Below are positions 41,273 through 50,190 of a stretch of 64,000 nt of DNA, piece after piece. A program made the translations under genes and the position numbers. The notes under the pieces are model-generated. The model was not told the DNA's origin. It searched no databases and was given only the letters and a program-made list of their open reading frames with translations. How positions within the stretch are numbered: position 1 is the first letter of the stretch; each line of letters opens with the position of its first letter. This DNA is from Xaviernesmea rhizosphaerae (GTDB taxonomy: Bacteria > Pseudomonadota > Alphaproteobacteria > Rhizobiales > Rhizobiaceae): positions 1 through 64,000 of the forward strand of contig NZ_MKIO01000031.1 of the NCBI RefSeq assembly GCF_001938945.1, in the 5' to 3' direction.

Positions 41273-42417
41273 AGCGCCGCCCCTGTCGCCGGATCGAAGA
41301 ACAGAATGAGCGCGGGATCGACGGTGAGGTGCACATTGTCGTCGCGGACCACGCGGGCGGCGCTATCGACGAGCGCTTTCAGCTTGGGCGCTATGCTCAT
41401 GAGATCGCGATCGTCATCCACCATATTTGCATGGCCGATGGTGATGCCGTGCTGGTCGAGATGCAGGAGCAGCGTCGCGCCGAGGTCCTCGACGAAAGCG
41501 GCACGGGCCGACAGCGTGCCGGGACCGGCGCCCGATGGCGCGACCTTGAGATGTTCCGGCCGGATGCCGACGATGATCTTGCTGCCCTCGCGCGCGGACA
41601 GGCGCTGCGCGTGGGAGCCAAGCGGGAAGAGCAGCGGACCGCATGACAAGGCCGCGCCGCCCTGATGCGCCACCAGCGTGCCCTCCATGAAGTTGATCGG
41701 CGGCGAGCCGATGAAGCTGGCGACAAACATATTGGCCGGCCTGTCATAAAGCTGCCGCGGGGTATCGAGCTGCTGCAGCGTGCCGCGGTTCATCACCGCC
41801 ACGCGGTGGCCCATGGTCATGGCCTCCACCTGGTCGTGGGTGACATAGACGGTGGTGATCGCCGACAGGCGCTGCAGCCGGGCGATCTCGGCGCGCATCT
41901 GGCCACGCAGGCGGGCATCGAGATTGGACAGGGGCTCGTCCATCAGGAAGGCATTGGGCGCGCGCACCAGTGCCCGGCCCATGGCCACGCGCTGGCGCTG
42001 CCCGCCGGAGAGCCGCGCCGGCTTGCGCTCCAGGAATTCGGTGAGTTCCAGAAGCTCTGCGGTCTCGCGCACCTTTTTTTCGATCACGTCCGGCTTGGCG
42101 CCGCGCACCCTCAGGCCAAAGGCGATGTTGTCCGCCACCGTCAGGTGCGGATAGAGCGCGTAGCTCTGGAACACCATGGCGATGTCGCGGTCGCGCGGCG
42201 CGAGATCATTGGCGATCCTGTCGTTGATCTTCAGCGTGCCGCCGGAAATCTCCTCCAGCCCCGCAATCATCCGCAGCGCCGTGGTCTTGCCGCAGCCGGA
42301 GGGGCCGACGAGAACGAGGAACTCACCATCCTTGATCGTGAGGTTGAAATCGGTCAGCGCCGCGGCCTTGCCGCCAGGATAGGTCTTGGAGACGTGTTCA
42401 AACGAGATCTGGGCCAT
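41269..42417 (-). CDS. MalK/UgpC-type ABC transporter ATPase
   Basis: A 382-aa ATPase of the carbohydrate CUT1 class. Walker A is LVGPSGCGKTTALRMIAG, the signature [18 protein letters not shown], Walker B NAFLMDEPLSNLDARL, with the H-loop in TTVYVTHDQVEAMTMG. A C-terminal OB-fold (TOBE) regulatory domain follows from about residue 240. AGGACCGACAGC precedes the ATG. It belongs with permeases at 42428 and 43255 and the binding protein at 44522. CUT1 systems carry sugars, polyols or sn-glycerol-3-phosphate, but some take other solutes, as the amidase genes imply here. Confidence 0.93.
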   Translation of the reverse strand: MAQISFEHVSKTYPGGKAAALTDFNLTIKDGEFLVLVGPSGCGKTTALRMIAGLEEISGGTLKINDRIANDLAPRDRDIAMVFQSYALYPHLTVADNIAFGLRVRGAKPDVIEKKVRETAELLELTEFLERKPARLSGGQRQRVAMGRALVRAPNAFLMDEPLSNLDARLRGQMRAEIARLQRLSAITTVYVTHDQVEAMTMGHRVAVMNRGTLQQLDTPRQLYDRPANMFVASFIGSPPINFMEGTLVAHQGGAALSCGPLLFPLGSHAQRLSAREGSKIIVGIRPEHLKVAPSGAGPGTLSARAAFVEDLGATLLLHLDQHGITIGHANMVDDDRDLMSIAPKLKALVDSAARVVRDDNVHLTVDPALILFFDPATGAAL

Positions 42418-42427
42418 GCTGTCGGTC

Positions 42428-43249
42428 CTACTGTACGCCGTTGGTGGCGCCCTGAACGAAATAGCGGTTCATGACGAGCGCCATCAGGACAATCGGGATC
42501 GTGGAGAAATGGGCGAGCGCGCCGAGCGTGCCCCAGGTAATGTCCTTGGTGCCGTAGGCCGTCAGCAGCGCCACCGAAATCGGCTTGGCGTCGAGCGTGG
42601 TCAGGAACATGGGATGCAGGAAGTCATTCCAGGAAAACATCATGCAGAACAGGGCGCAGGCGATGATGCCGGAGCGCACGGCGGGCACGGCCACCTTCCA
42701 GAAGGCGCCCATCTGCGTGCAGCCATCCGTCAGCGCCGCCTCTTCCATGTCCGGCGGCAGCGCCTTGAAATAGGAGAACATCATCCAGGTGACAAAGGCG
42801 CAGTTGAGCATGGTGTTGAAGACGATCACCGCCCACCAGGAGCCGAGCAGGCCGATATCGCGCATCATCAGATAGAAGGGGATCAGCGCGGCCACGGCCG
42901 GGATCATGCGGATCGCCAGGAAGAAATAGGCAAAACCGGCCGAATAGCGCGACCGCGAGCGGGCCAGCGCATAGCCTGCGGGCACGCCGAGAAGAAGGGA
43001 GAGCAGCGTGGTGCCGAGGCTGATGATCACGGAGGAGCGCACCAGGGCGGCCACGTCAAACAGGGCGAAGGCGGCGCGGAACTGGTCGAGCGTCGGTGTG
43101 AAGGTCAGCCGGGGCGGCACGGAGAAGATCTGGTTCGACGGCTTGTAGGCCGTGGAGATCAGCCAGCAGACCGGCAGCAGGAAAAGGATGGTGACGACGA
43201 GCGCGGTCGTGCGCTCCAGGACGATGCGGCGTGTGGAAACCCTTGCCAT
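42428..43249 (-). CDS. ABC transporter permease (MalG/UgpE type)
   Basis: A 273-aa inner-membrane permease with six helices. It starts RRIVLERTTALVVTILFLLP, and the EAA loop is PDMEEAALTDGCTQMGAFWK, followed by KVAVPAVRSGIIACALF, the usual docking site for the ATPase. The ATG at 43249 follows GGGAAGTAAAGCTG and lies 5 nt beyond the stop of the partner permease. The open frame upstream is part of that partner in another frame. Confidence 0.92.
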   Translation of the reverse strand: MARVSTRRIVLERTTALVVTILFLLPVCWLISTAYKPSNQIFSVPPRLTFTPTLDQFRAAFALFDVAALVRSSVIISLGTTLLSLLLGVPAGYALARSRSRYSAGFAYFFLAIRMIPAVAALIPFYLMMRDIGLLGSWWAVIVFNTMLNCAFVTWMMFSYFKALPPDMEEAALTDGCTQMGAFWKVAVPAVRSGIIACALFCMMFSWNDFLHPMFLTTLDAKPISVALLTAYGTKDITWGTLGALAHFSTIPIVLMALVMNRYFVQGATNGVQ

Positions 43250-43254
43250 CAGCT

Positions 43255-44154
43255 TTACTTCCCGTTGATGCGGACATCGGCCCGGCGCACAACCAGGAGC
43301 AAGCCGGTGGCAATCAGCGCGATGAACAGAAGGGTGACATTGCCGACGGCCGAGGCGAAGCCGACATTGAAGAATTGCAGACCTTCCTTCACCCCCAGCA
43401 TCATCAGCGTGTTGGTGGAATCGTTCGGCCCGCCGCCGGTGGTGACGAAGACGCTGTCGAAGACACGGAAGGCATCCATGCTGCGCAAAGTCAGCGCCAG
43501 GAAGATCGAGGGCAGCATCAGGGGCAGGATCAGCATGTGGAACCGCTGCCAGCCGGTGGCGCCGTCCACCCGGCCGGCCTCGAGCACATCGCCGGGCAGG
43601 GCCTTCAGCCCGGCCAGCAGGATCAGCGTCATCAGTGGCGTCCACTCCCAGCAGTCGATCAGGATCAGCACCCAGAGCGCGGTGCTGGCATCGGTCAGCA
43701 GGCCCGTGCGCGGTCCGATCCCGGCTTCGGCGAGAAAGAAGCCGATGATGCCGTAATCGGCACCCAGCATCGCCTTGAAGATCAGGCCGACCACCAGCGG
43801 CGTGATGGTGGAGGGGATCAGCAGGAAGGCCAGCACGATCCGGTTGAAGCGGCTGTCGCGCCACAGGAGGAGGGCCAGCGCGAAGCCGAGCACCAGCTGC
43901 AGCGCGACGCTGAAGAGGGTGAACTGGAAGGTGTTGAGAATGGCCGTTCGCGTCGAGGCATCGGCGAAGATATCGACATAGTTCTGCAGGCCGACAAATT
44001 GGGTGCGGGCCGGCCGCAGGAGATTGTATTTGTAGAAGCTATAGCCGATCCCCTGTGCCAGCGGCCACAGGCCGACGGCCGCGACATAGAGCACCGCCGG
44101 GGCGGCCATCAGAAACAGGAAGATTTTTCGGCGGTCCGAGAAGGTGGTGCGCAT
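43255..44154 (-). CDS. ABC transporter permease (MalF/UgpA type)
   Basis: A 299-aa permease with six helices. It begins DRRKIFLFLMAAPAVLYVAA and has the EAA loop LPGDVLEAGRVDGATGWQRF followed by ILPLMLPSIFLALTLRSMDA, then the conserved GGGPNDSTNTLMM. It pairs with the MalG-type protein at 42428. No strong ribosome site is seen before the ATG at 44154 (GAGCAGTTTGCAGCG), which fits lower expression than the binding protein upstream. Confidence 0.92.
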   Translation of the reverse strand: MRTTFSDRRKIFLFLMAAPAVLYVAAVGLWPLAQGIGYSFYKYNLLRPARTQFVGLQNYVDIFADASTRTAILNTFQFTLFSVALQLVLGFALALLLWRDSRFNRIVLAFLLIPSTITPLVVGLIFKAMLGADYGIIGFFLAEAGIGPRTGLLTDASTALWVLILIDCWEWTPLMTLILLAGLKALPGDVLEAGRVDGATGWQRFHMLILPLMLPSIFLALTLRSMDAFRVFDSVFVTTGGGPNDSTNTLMMLGVKEGLQFFNVGFASAVGNVTLLFIALIATGLLLVVRRADVRINGK

Positions 44155-44521
44155 CGCTGCAAACTGCTCATATCCATGAAAGGGCAGGGGCGGGCCGAAG
44201 ATCGCCTGACGCGATCGCTGTGGCCCGCCGAAGCCTGCGCGAAGCGCTGCCGCCTGCGCGGCTGCGCGGAAAATCCCCGCGGTTATCCCAGGCGGCCCGG
44301 CCGTAACCGCTGCGGCTGGCGGAGGCGAGAGATAGGCGGGCAGGCAGGCCGGAAGGGATGACAGGGTACGTCATCTCGCCATGATCGGGCCTCTCGCGAC
44401 CATCCGCAAGAAGGGCGGACCGGCCGAACCCCGGACGATCCTCGGCACAAGGCCGAGGATCCTGTCGCGGTGCGTGCCCCGTTGCCGAGAGCGCAATCCT
44501 GCCGGTTCCGGCAAAGGCCTG
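44155..44521. other. 367-bp gap between binding protein and permease genes
   Basis: It contains a REP-like hairpin at 44437-44461 and other GC-rich short repeats, but no gene. Such gaps after the first gene commonly reduce expression of the membrane components. Confidence 0.45.
44437..44461. repeat. REP-like hairpin GATCCTCGG / CCGAGGATC
   Basis: A 9-bp perfect stem around CACAAGG, related to the CTCGGG-type palindrome at 25344-25427. It lies in the intra-operon gap after the binding protein gene. Confidence 0.6.
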
Positions 44522-45820
44522 TCAGAACAGCTTCTTTGCCGCGTCCTGCGCCTTGCCGAGCGCTTCTTCCGGCGTTGCCGCGCCTGCCAGCACCGCGTTC
44601 ACCGCCGTGCCGAGCAGATCCTGAATCTCGGGATATTCGGGAATGCGCGGGCGGAACTCGCCATTGCCGTGCTCATAGGTTTCGGCGATTACGGGGAGGA
44701 AGTCATATTTCGCCAAGAGATCGGGATCGGTCATCTCGCTCTTGCGCATGAAGCCGCCGGCGCCCAGCATGTTGAATTCCTTGTGGATCTTCTTGCTGGT
44801 CACCCATTTGATGAAGGTCCAGGCGGCTTCCTGCTTGGCCTTGTCGACATCGGCATTGATGGCCAGGCCCCAGCCGCCGACGCCATATTGCGGCGTCATG
44901 CCCTTGGCCACGGGGGCGACCGCGATGCCGACCTTGCCGACGATGTTGGAGACCTTCGGATCGGAATAGGCCGCCGCGCCCACCGACCAGGTCTGCATGA
45001 AGGCGGCCATGCCCTGGCGGAAACTCTCTTCGCGCCCGCCCCAGTCATATTCGATGGCGCCGGGCGGTGCGGCCTCGGTGAAGAGCTCCTTGTAGACGGC
45101 CAGGCTCTTGATGTTGGCCTCGGAGTTCAGCGCCGGCTTGCCGTCCTTGTCGAGGATCGAGCCGCCGAGCTGGTTGTTGTACTGCATCCAGTCCTGGGCA
45201 ACCGCCGGGCCCTTCTGACCATTGGCGACGAAGCCGTAAAGCTTCTTGGCCGGGTCGTTCACCTTCTTGGCGTCGGCCACCAGCTCTTCCATGGTCGCAG
45301 GCACCTTGAGACCGGCAGCCTGCAGCACGTCCTTGCGATAGGCCAGCACATTGGCATAGGCGGCGAAGGGATAGGCGACATAGCGGCCCTGATATTGGCC
45401 GAGCGATTCCAGCGCGACAGGATAGATGTCGTCAAGATCAAGCTCGGCGGCGTCGCGCTTCACCCAGTCCGTCAGGTCGAGCGAATATTTGTTCTCGGCA
45501 TAGGCGCCGGCCCAGACGATATCCATGGTGACGAGGTCGTAGCCCTTGGTGTCGCCGATGAAGTCCGCTGTGGTCTTGGTCAGCAGGGTGCCGTAGTCCA
45601 TGATTTCGACCTTGAGGTCGGCGCCGGTCTCCTCCTTGAACTTCGGCGCCAGCTCGGTCAGCACCTTGGAGAAACCGTCATTCATCGAAGCGATGGTCAG
45701 CGTCACGCCGTCGAGCGACTTGGCGCTGGCGCCTGCCGTGCTCGCCATCAGAGCGAGGACGGCCGCCGCCATGGAGAAAGCCGCCGATTTCGGCCGAAAG
45801 AAGGAAGATGCGCGTGTCAT
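44522..45820 (-). CDS. family 1 extracellular solute-binding protein
   Basis: A 432-aa periplasmic binding protein of the maltose/sn-glycerol-phosphate class. It has a Sec signal (FSMAAAVLALMASTAGASA, cut before KS), then VTLTIASMNDGFSKVLTELA, KGYDLVTMDIVWAGAYAENK and YVAYPFAAYANVLAYRKDVL. The closing helices after GGWGLAINADVDKAKQEAAW complete the fold. It is the first gene of the ten-gene minus-strand operon ending at 33826. A TCAAACA-type motif lies 64 nt before its start. The ligand is unknown; the downstream amidases suggest a nitrogen-rich solute or glycoside. Confidence 0.9.
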   Translation of the reverse strand: MTRASSFFRPKSAAFSMAAAVLALMASTAGASAKSLDGVTLTIASMNDGFSKVLTELAPKFKEETGADLKVEIMDYGTLLTKTTADFIGDTKGYDLVTMDIVWAGAYAENKYSLDLTDWVKRDAAELDLDDIYPVALESLGQYQGRYVAYPFAAYANVLAYRKDVLQAAGLKVPATMEELVADAKKVNDPAKKLYGFVANGQKGPAVAQDWMQYNNQLGGSILDKDGKPALNSEANIKSLAVYKELFTEAAPPGAIEYDWGGREESFRQGMAAFMQTWSVGAAAYSDPKVSNIVGKVGIAVAPVAKGMTPQYGVGGWGLAINADVDKAKQEAAWTFIKWVTSKKIHKEFNMLGAGGFMRKSEMTDPDLLAKYDFLPVIAETYEHGNGEFRPRIPEYPEIQDLLGTAVNAVLAGAATPEEALGKAQDAAKKLF

Positions 45821-46218
45821 GACTGCAACCTGTTCCCGTTTTGATGTTGATTGAGGGCGAGGTTATCGCGGCGGCAGATCAAGTCAAACAAAAAAACACA
45901 TATATAACATATCGCACGTCGAAAAACTGCGACCTGCTTAGAGCGTGCGCATTTTGCTTAACCGCTAATCGGTACATGTCGAAAAAAGCGGCATAGGTCG
46001 CGACGATGGAGATCTGTCGGCATTCTTGTCAAAAATTCATCAAAAGGGGTAGTTCTGCGCCTGAATGCGTTCCGGCGGCGATCACGCCCATCCACGCGTC
46101 GTCGGCTTGGCCGGGCCGGGGAGCGTTCGGAAGCGCTCGCGGTAAAATAACAGAATCTAACACTTTACAACGTCATGATGTTCGCTAGGCTTCTCCAAAA
46201 CGCCGGAGTCCTCTCGAC
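45821..46218. other. AT-rich divergent control region
   Basis: This 398-bp region separates the amide operon and the FAD oxidoreductase gene. It has a long A/T-rich core (45880-45925, with ACACATATATAACATATCG) carrying a candidate DeoR operator, and no gene. Its base composition is clearly lower in GC than the flanking genes. Confidence 0.55.
45884..45901. promoter_or_regulatory. candidate DeoR operator, site A
   Basis: TCAAACAAAAAAACACAT, 64 nt before the start of the solute-binding protein gene. It matches site B at 48947 in 16 of 18 positions. Confidence 0.55.
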
Positions 46219-47697
46219 ATGCGCGCCTCTCCCCCCGACGACCACCCTCAGTCCCGATCGTCCGATACCCGCCCTGGCGATGCGGCCGGGCTGGCGCGGC
46301 TTGCGGCGCGGGTTCAGGAGGATCTTCAGGCGATCGAGGCCGGCCCGCGTGCCTGGGTTCCCGAGCGCCACGATGCCGACGGCCAGATCCTCTGCGATGT
46401 GGTGATCGTCGGGGCGGGCCTCTCCGGCCTGTCCGTCGCCTTCGGCCTCCGGCGCCAGGGCGTGGAGCGGGTTCGCCTGATCGATGCCGCGCCGGCGGGG
46501 CGGGAGGGCCCTTGGGTGACCACGGCGCGCATGCGCACCCTGCGCTCGCCCAAAACGCTGAGCGGACCGGACCTCGGCGTGCCAAGCCTCACCTATCGTG
46601 CCTGGCACGAGGCGGTTTACGGCCTCGAAAGCTGGCAGGCGCTCGACAAGATCGATCGCACAGACTGGATGGCCTATTTGCGCTGGTTTCGCGCTGTTCT
46701 CGGCCTGACGGTGGAAAACGACACGCGCCTTCTGGCGATCATGCCGGAGGGCGAGCATCTGCGCCTTCTCGTTGAACGCGCTGATGGCCCCACGAGCATC
46801 AGCTGCCGCAAGGTGGTGCTGGCGACCGGCCTCGAAGGCGCGGGTGAGCTGAACGTGCCATGGGCCGTCCGGGATGCCGTTCCGCGCGCATGCTGGACGC
46901 ACAGCGGCGAGGATCTCGCGCCGGGATGCCTTAAGGGCAAGCGGGTGGGCGTTCTCGGCGCAGCCGCGTCGAGCTTCGATTGGGCCGTCGCCGCGCTGGA
47001 GGCGGGCGCCGCCGGCGTCACCGTGCTGGCGCGCGCGCCGAGCCTGCCGCGCACCGAACTTCTGGACTGGTCGAATTTCCCGGGCTTTCTCAATCATTTC
47101 GCCGATCTGAGTGACCGCGACCGCTATCGGTTCACGCGGCGCATGTTCGCCTTCAAGACGCCGCCGACGACCGAGATGTACAGTCGCGCCATGGCGTCAC
47201 CGACCTGCCGCCTGGTGATGGGCGCGGAAATCCGTGGCGTCGCCATGGCAGGAGACACCGTTCATCTCGACACAGCGGCCGGTGTCTTCGACTTCGATCA
47301 CCTGCTGCTCGGCACCGGCTACCGGATCGATGTCGCGGCCCGGCCGGAACTGCGCGACCATGCAGCCGAGATCGCCACCTGGGCGGATCGTTTCACACCG
47401 CCACCGGGGGAGGAGGACGCCACCCTCCTGGGCTATCCCTATCTCGGTCCGGCCTTCGAACTGCAGGAAAAGCGCCCCGGCAGCCTGCCGATGCTGGCGC
47501 ATATCCACATTTTCAACAACATGGCCGTTCCCAGCCTCGGGCCGATCTGCAACGGGATCACCGGGCTGAAATCCGGCGTGCCCAAGCTCGTCGCCGGCCT
47601 CTGCCGCAGTCTCTTCGTCAGCGAGCTCGACCACTTCTACCGTGCGCTCGACGGCTACGAAAAGGTCCATTTCCAGCCGCAGCCGACCCCCGTCTGA
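46219..47697 (+). CDS. FAD/NAD(P)-dependent oxidoreductase
   Basis: A 492-aa flavoprotein with two dinucleotide-binding motifs as in flavin monooxygenases: FAD site DVVIVGAGLSGLSVAFGLRR (residues about 60-80) and NAD(P) site KRVGVLGAAASSFDWAVAAL (about 245). Between them are PWVTTARMRTLRSPKTLSGP and ATGLEGAGE; near the end is FDHLLLGTGYRID. The first 55 residues are a variable extension. GGAGTCCTCTCGAC precedes the ATG. It is divergent from the amide operon and convergent with the questin-oxidase-like gene. An N-hydroxylating or Baeyer-Villiger monooxygenase is possible; the substrate is unknown. Confidence 0.78.
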   Translation: MRASPPDDHPQSRSSDTRPGDAAGLARLAARVQEDLQAIEAGPRAWVPERHDADGQILCDVVIVGAGLSGLSVAFGLRRQGVERVRLIDAAPAGREGPWVTTARMRTLRSPKTLSGPDLGVPSLTYRAWHEAVYGLESWQALDKIDRTDWMAYLRWFRAVLGLTVENDTRLLAIMPEGEHLRLLVERADGPTSISCRKVVLATGLEGAGELNVPWAVRDAVPRACWTHSGEDLAPGCLKGKRVGVLGAAASSFDWAVAALEAGAAGVTVLARAPSLPRTELLDWSNFPGFLNHFADLSDRDRYRFTRRMFAFKTPPTTEMYSRAMASPTCRLVMGAEIRGVAMAGDTVHLDTAAGVFDFDHLLLGTGYRIDVAARPELRDHAAEIATWADRFTPPPGEEDATLLGYPYLGPAFELQEKRPGSLPMLAHIHIFNNMAVPSLGPICNGITGLKSGVPKLVAGLCRSLFVSELDHFYRALDGYEKVHFQPQPTPV

Positions 47698-47812
47698 TCC
47701 GGTTTTCGCCTGCGCCCGTCAGGGCAGAGCACTGACGCGAATGGCCTCCGTGTGCCGCCCCGATAGCCGCGACGGCCTTTCCATACCCCGATTTTCGTGT
47801 TCGCAGACGTCC

Positions 47813-48886
47813 TTACGCGATCAGCCCCACCCGGCGCGCGGCCACGACCTTGTAGAGCCGATCGCCGGTATAGCGGAACTCCTCGAAGGCCGAGAAGACC
47901 AGCGAATGGTCGTGCTCGTCGTCGGAGGCGACCGCGGCGCTGGCGATCGCGTTGTCGTCCGGCAGCGGCAACGACCGCCATTCGTCGAGAAGCGCCGGCG
48001 TGGGCACCGGCGGCATGCCGATCTTCGTGTAGAGCGCCATCACCACCTCCCAGAAATGCCGGGCCAGTGTCTGCGGTTCATCGATGACGGGGCTGACGAG
48101 CCGCAGCCAATGGCATCCGGTGACGGCGTGCAGGGCTTCGAAGCTCATGGTGCCGGCATAAAGCGCCAGTGCCGCCGGGCGGCTCCGGTCAAGAAAATCT
48201 GGCCCGGCGCGCATCCGGCCCAAGCGATCCCGGAATTCCGGCATATGGCCCATGGCCTCGATCCATTTCCAGAGAAGATGGGTCGGCGCCTCCACGCCGT
48301 AAAAGCTTGGCTCCTCGCGCATGGAGAGCAGGTGGGCGAGCGGGTCGTCCAGGTCGGCAATGCGGGATGCCGGCACGTCCTCATAGCAAAGATAGGTCGC
48401 GGCCCAGTAGCCGAGGGAGGCGGCGATCTCCCTGTCGTCAGCGCGCAAAATCGCATAGGCCAGCCGCATCAGCCCGTGCGTGGCCGAGGCCGCCACCCCG
48501 GGAGCCAGCACCGGCATCGTCTGGCGCACGGCCTCGGCCCCGCCAAGCTCGGCCACCAGCCCTTCGAAAAAGCGCCTCAGATCAGCCTCGCGCTCCCGCC
48601 GGCCAAGCGCAAAGCGCCAGCTCTCCGCGTCCAGCGGGGCAACAGGGGCGGGGGGGAAGGGCACGGAATGGCTGGCCGTGTAGATCCCGGCATAGGCTTC
48701 GAGACGCTCGGGCCCGGCGCCAAGCCGCGCCATGGCCTCAAGAACCATGGGCAAATGATTGGCAAGGCAGACGGGAAATTCGCCGCTGCGCTGGCCGACC
48801 TTGGCGATCAGCGCCTTGAGCGGCTCTGCGACCGCCGCATCGGCATAAAGTCTCTCCGGCGAGAGCGCCGCGCTCGACAGGGACAT
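47813..48886 (-). CDS. questin-oxidase-like (DUF4243) protein
   Basis: A 357-aa mostly helical protein. The layout resembles the questin oxidase family: an N-terminal CLANHLPMVLEAMARLGA and RLEAYAGIYTASHS, the middle ATHGLMRLAYAILRADDREI with AASLGYWAATYL, and SFEALHAVTGCHWLRLVSPV followed by QTLARHFWEVVMALYTKIG. In fungi that enzyme does a Baeyer-Villiger-type ring opening; bacterial members are unstudied. The ATG at 48886 has AAAGGAGGGCCGTG before it. A DeoR-type motif lies 61 nt upstream, and the FAD oxidoreductase gene ends opposite. I am fairly sure of the family, not of the function. Confidence 0.65.
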   Translation of the reverse strand: MSLSSAALSPERLYADAAVAEPLKALIAKVGQRSGEFPVCLANHLPMVLEAMARLGAGPERLEAYAGIYTASHSVPFPPAPVAPLDAESWRFALGRREREADLRRFFEGLVAELGGAEAVRQTMPVLAPGVAASATHGLMRLAYAILRADDREIAASLGYWAATYLCYEDVPASRIADLDDPLAHLLSMREEPSFYGVEAPTHLLWKWIEAMGHMPEFRDRLGRMRAGPDFLDRSRPAALALYAGTMSFEALHAVTGCHWLRLVSPVIDEPQTLARHFWEVVMALYTKIGMPPVPTPALLDEWRSLPLPDDNAIASAAVASDDEHDHSLVFSAFEEFRYTGDRLYKVVAARRVGLIA

Positions 48887-48946
48887 CACGGCCCTCCTTT
48901 TCCCAGCTTCGGCTGTATCGCGTCAAGAGTTCGATTTCGATCAATA

Positions 48947-48964
48947 TCAAACAAAAAGAAACAT
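48947..48964. promoter_or_regulatory. candidate DeoR operator, site B
   Basis: TCAAACAAAAAGAAACAT, 61 nt before the questin-oxidase-like gene and in the same orientation to that gene as site A is to its own gene. Confidence 0.55.
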
Positions 48965-49107
48965 CATTCAACTGAAATTGCGGCGTCCCGCGCAGCGATC
49001 GAGGCAGACGGCCCGCGGATAGATGGCCAATCCCAAGTCACGCGGGCAGGCGGCTGACGGGGTGTCGCCGCTCGCAAAGGCTTGTGCCGCGCACTTTGGC
49101 CAGATGC

Positions 49108-49180
49108 CGTGCCATGCTCTGGTTTGTTGTTTTGCCTGGAATTTTCCGAAAACGGCTCTCGCCCTTCGGAACAATGCCCT
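49108..49180. repeat. degenerate copy of the dispersed palindrome
   Basis: ATTTTCCGAAAACGG followed by a diverged arm (CCTTCGGAACAATGCCC) keeps part of the TTTTCCGAAAACCGG core of the repeat family. It ends right at the stop of the deoR gene. Confidence 0.35.
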
Positions 49181-50012
49181 AGCGGGCGACGATGATGTCC
49201 ACGCCGGCGCGGGTCAACGCCGCCTGCAGCTCGTCTGACGGTGCCTCGTCGCAGATCAGCGTGTTGAAATCGAGAAGTCCGCCCACCAGCACCAGCGACA
49301 TCCGGTTGAACTTAGTGCTGTCGCACAGAACGACGCGGCGCGAGCTGCGCGTGAGATAGACGCGCTTCATGTCGGTTTCTTCGAAGGAGTAATCGTAAAT
49401 GCCTTCCCTCGTCAGTCCGGAAACGCCGACAAAGGCGATGTCGAACCAAAGCGTCTCGAACTGGCTGACAGCCGAGGGTCCGCTGGTCGACATTTCCTCC
49501 GCACGGATCCGGCCGCCGGCGAGGTAGGTCTCAAGCCCGCGGGCGGAGAGCTGGCCGGCGCTGCGGATGCTGTTGGTGAAGAGCTTTGCCTGCGGCCGTG
49601 GCGTCAAAGCTTCCGCCACGAAATAGGTGGTGGTGCCGACGTCGAGTGCGATGCTGCGTGCGCCCGCGGCAAGCTCCGCCGCCGTGGCGGCGATGCGGCG
49701 CTTGAGCGCGGCGTTGCGGGCCAGGCGCGCGTCGAACGCCGGCTCCTCACCGTCGAAATTGTCGCTGCGCGCCATGGCGGGCGCCTGGTCCGGCTTGACC
49801 GCGCCGCCATGGGTGCGGATCAGCCTGCCATCCTTTTCCAGCTCGACCAGATCGCGGCGCACCGTCATCTCGGACACGGACAGCTGCTGGGCCAGCTCGC
49901 TCACGGTGACGGAGCCGGCGCGCCCGAGCTCGCTGACGATGGCGGCTTGACGCACCTGCGCGAGAAACTTCGGCTTCTCAATCGTCTTGGTCGCGCTTCG
50001 CTCGCTTGCCAT
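49179..50012 (-). CDS. DeoR-family sugar catabolism regulator
   Basis: A 277-aa DeoR/GlpR-type repressor. The N-terminal helix-turn-helix (QAAIVSELGRAGSVTVSELA, then SEMTVRRDLVELEKDGRLIR and THGGAV) is followed by the sugar-phosphate-sensing domain with IALDVGTTTYFVAEAL, KLFTNSIRSAGQLS, GVSGLTREGIYDYSFEET and VVLCDSTKFNR. The ATG at 50012 follows GGAAGCATCG. Two TCAAACATAT repeats upstream suggest autoregulation. It lies downstream of the btpA, FGGY and HAD genes. The repeated motif before four transcription units marks it as the probable regulator of the region from 33.8 to 58.6 kb. Confidence 0.9.
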   Translation of the reverse strand: MASERSATKTIEKPKFLAQVRQAAIVSELGRAGSVTVSELAQQLSVSEMTVRRDLVELEKDGRLIRTHGGAVKPDQAPAMARSDNFDGEEPAFDARLARNAALKRRIAATAAELAAGARSIALDVGTTTYFVAEALTPRPQAKLFTNSIRSAGQLSARGLETYLAGGRIRAEEMSTSGPSAVSQFETLWFDIAFVGVSGLTREGIYDYSFEETDMKRVYLTRSSRRVVLCDSTKFNRMSLVLVGGLLDFNTLICDEAPSDELQAALTRAGVDIIVAR

Positions 50013-50099
50013 CGATGCTTCCGTCTTTCTCGTTCGCACACATGCCGATCCCGCCATCGTCGCCGCAGCGCCACGGCCTGAACGGCCGGCGGCAGGGTT

Positions 50100-50129
50100 T
50101 CAAACATATCATGTTCGAATCAAACATAT
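50100..50129. promoter_or_regulatory. candidate DeoR operator, site C (autoregulation)
   Basis: TCAAACATAT occurs twice as direct repeats (50100-50109 and 50120-50129), 20 nt apart or two helical turns, around CATGTTCGAA. The pair lies 88-118 nt before the deoR start. Confidence 0.55.
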
Positions 50130-50190
50130 AGCGCCTTGTTGCACAATGCAGGAGCCCGGCACAGCTCAGAGGCGCACATTTCTCAGGATT

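Noticed and set aside
33826..45820. Cyanuric acid (atzDEF) operon
   Set aside because: atzF and a BiuH-like gene are present, but no cyanuric acid hydrolase (atzD) or atzE/atzG is found.
45821..46218. tRNA or small RNA gene in the AT-rich gap
   Set aside because: I found no cloverleaf pattern or TTCRANNC loop; the features fit a promoter region.
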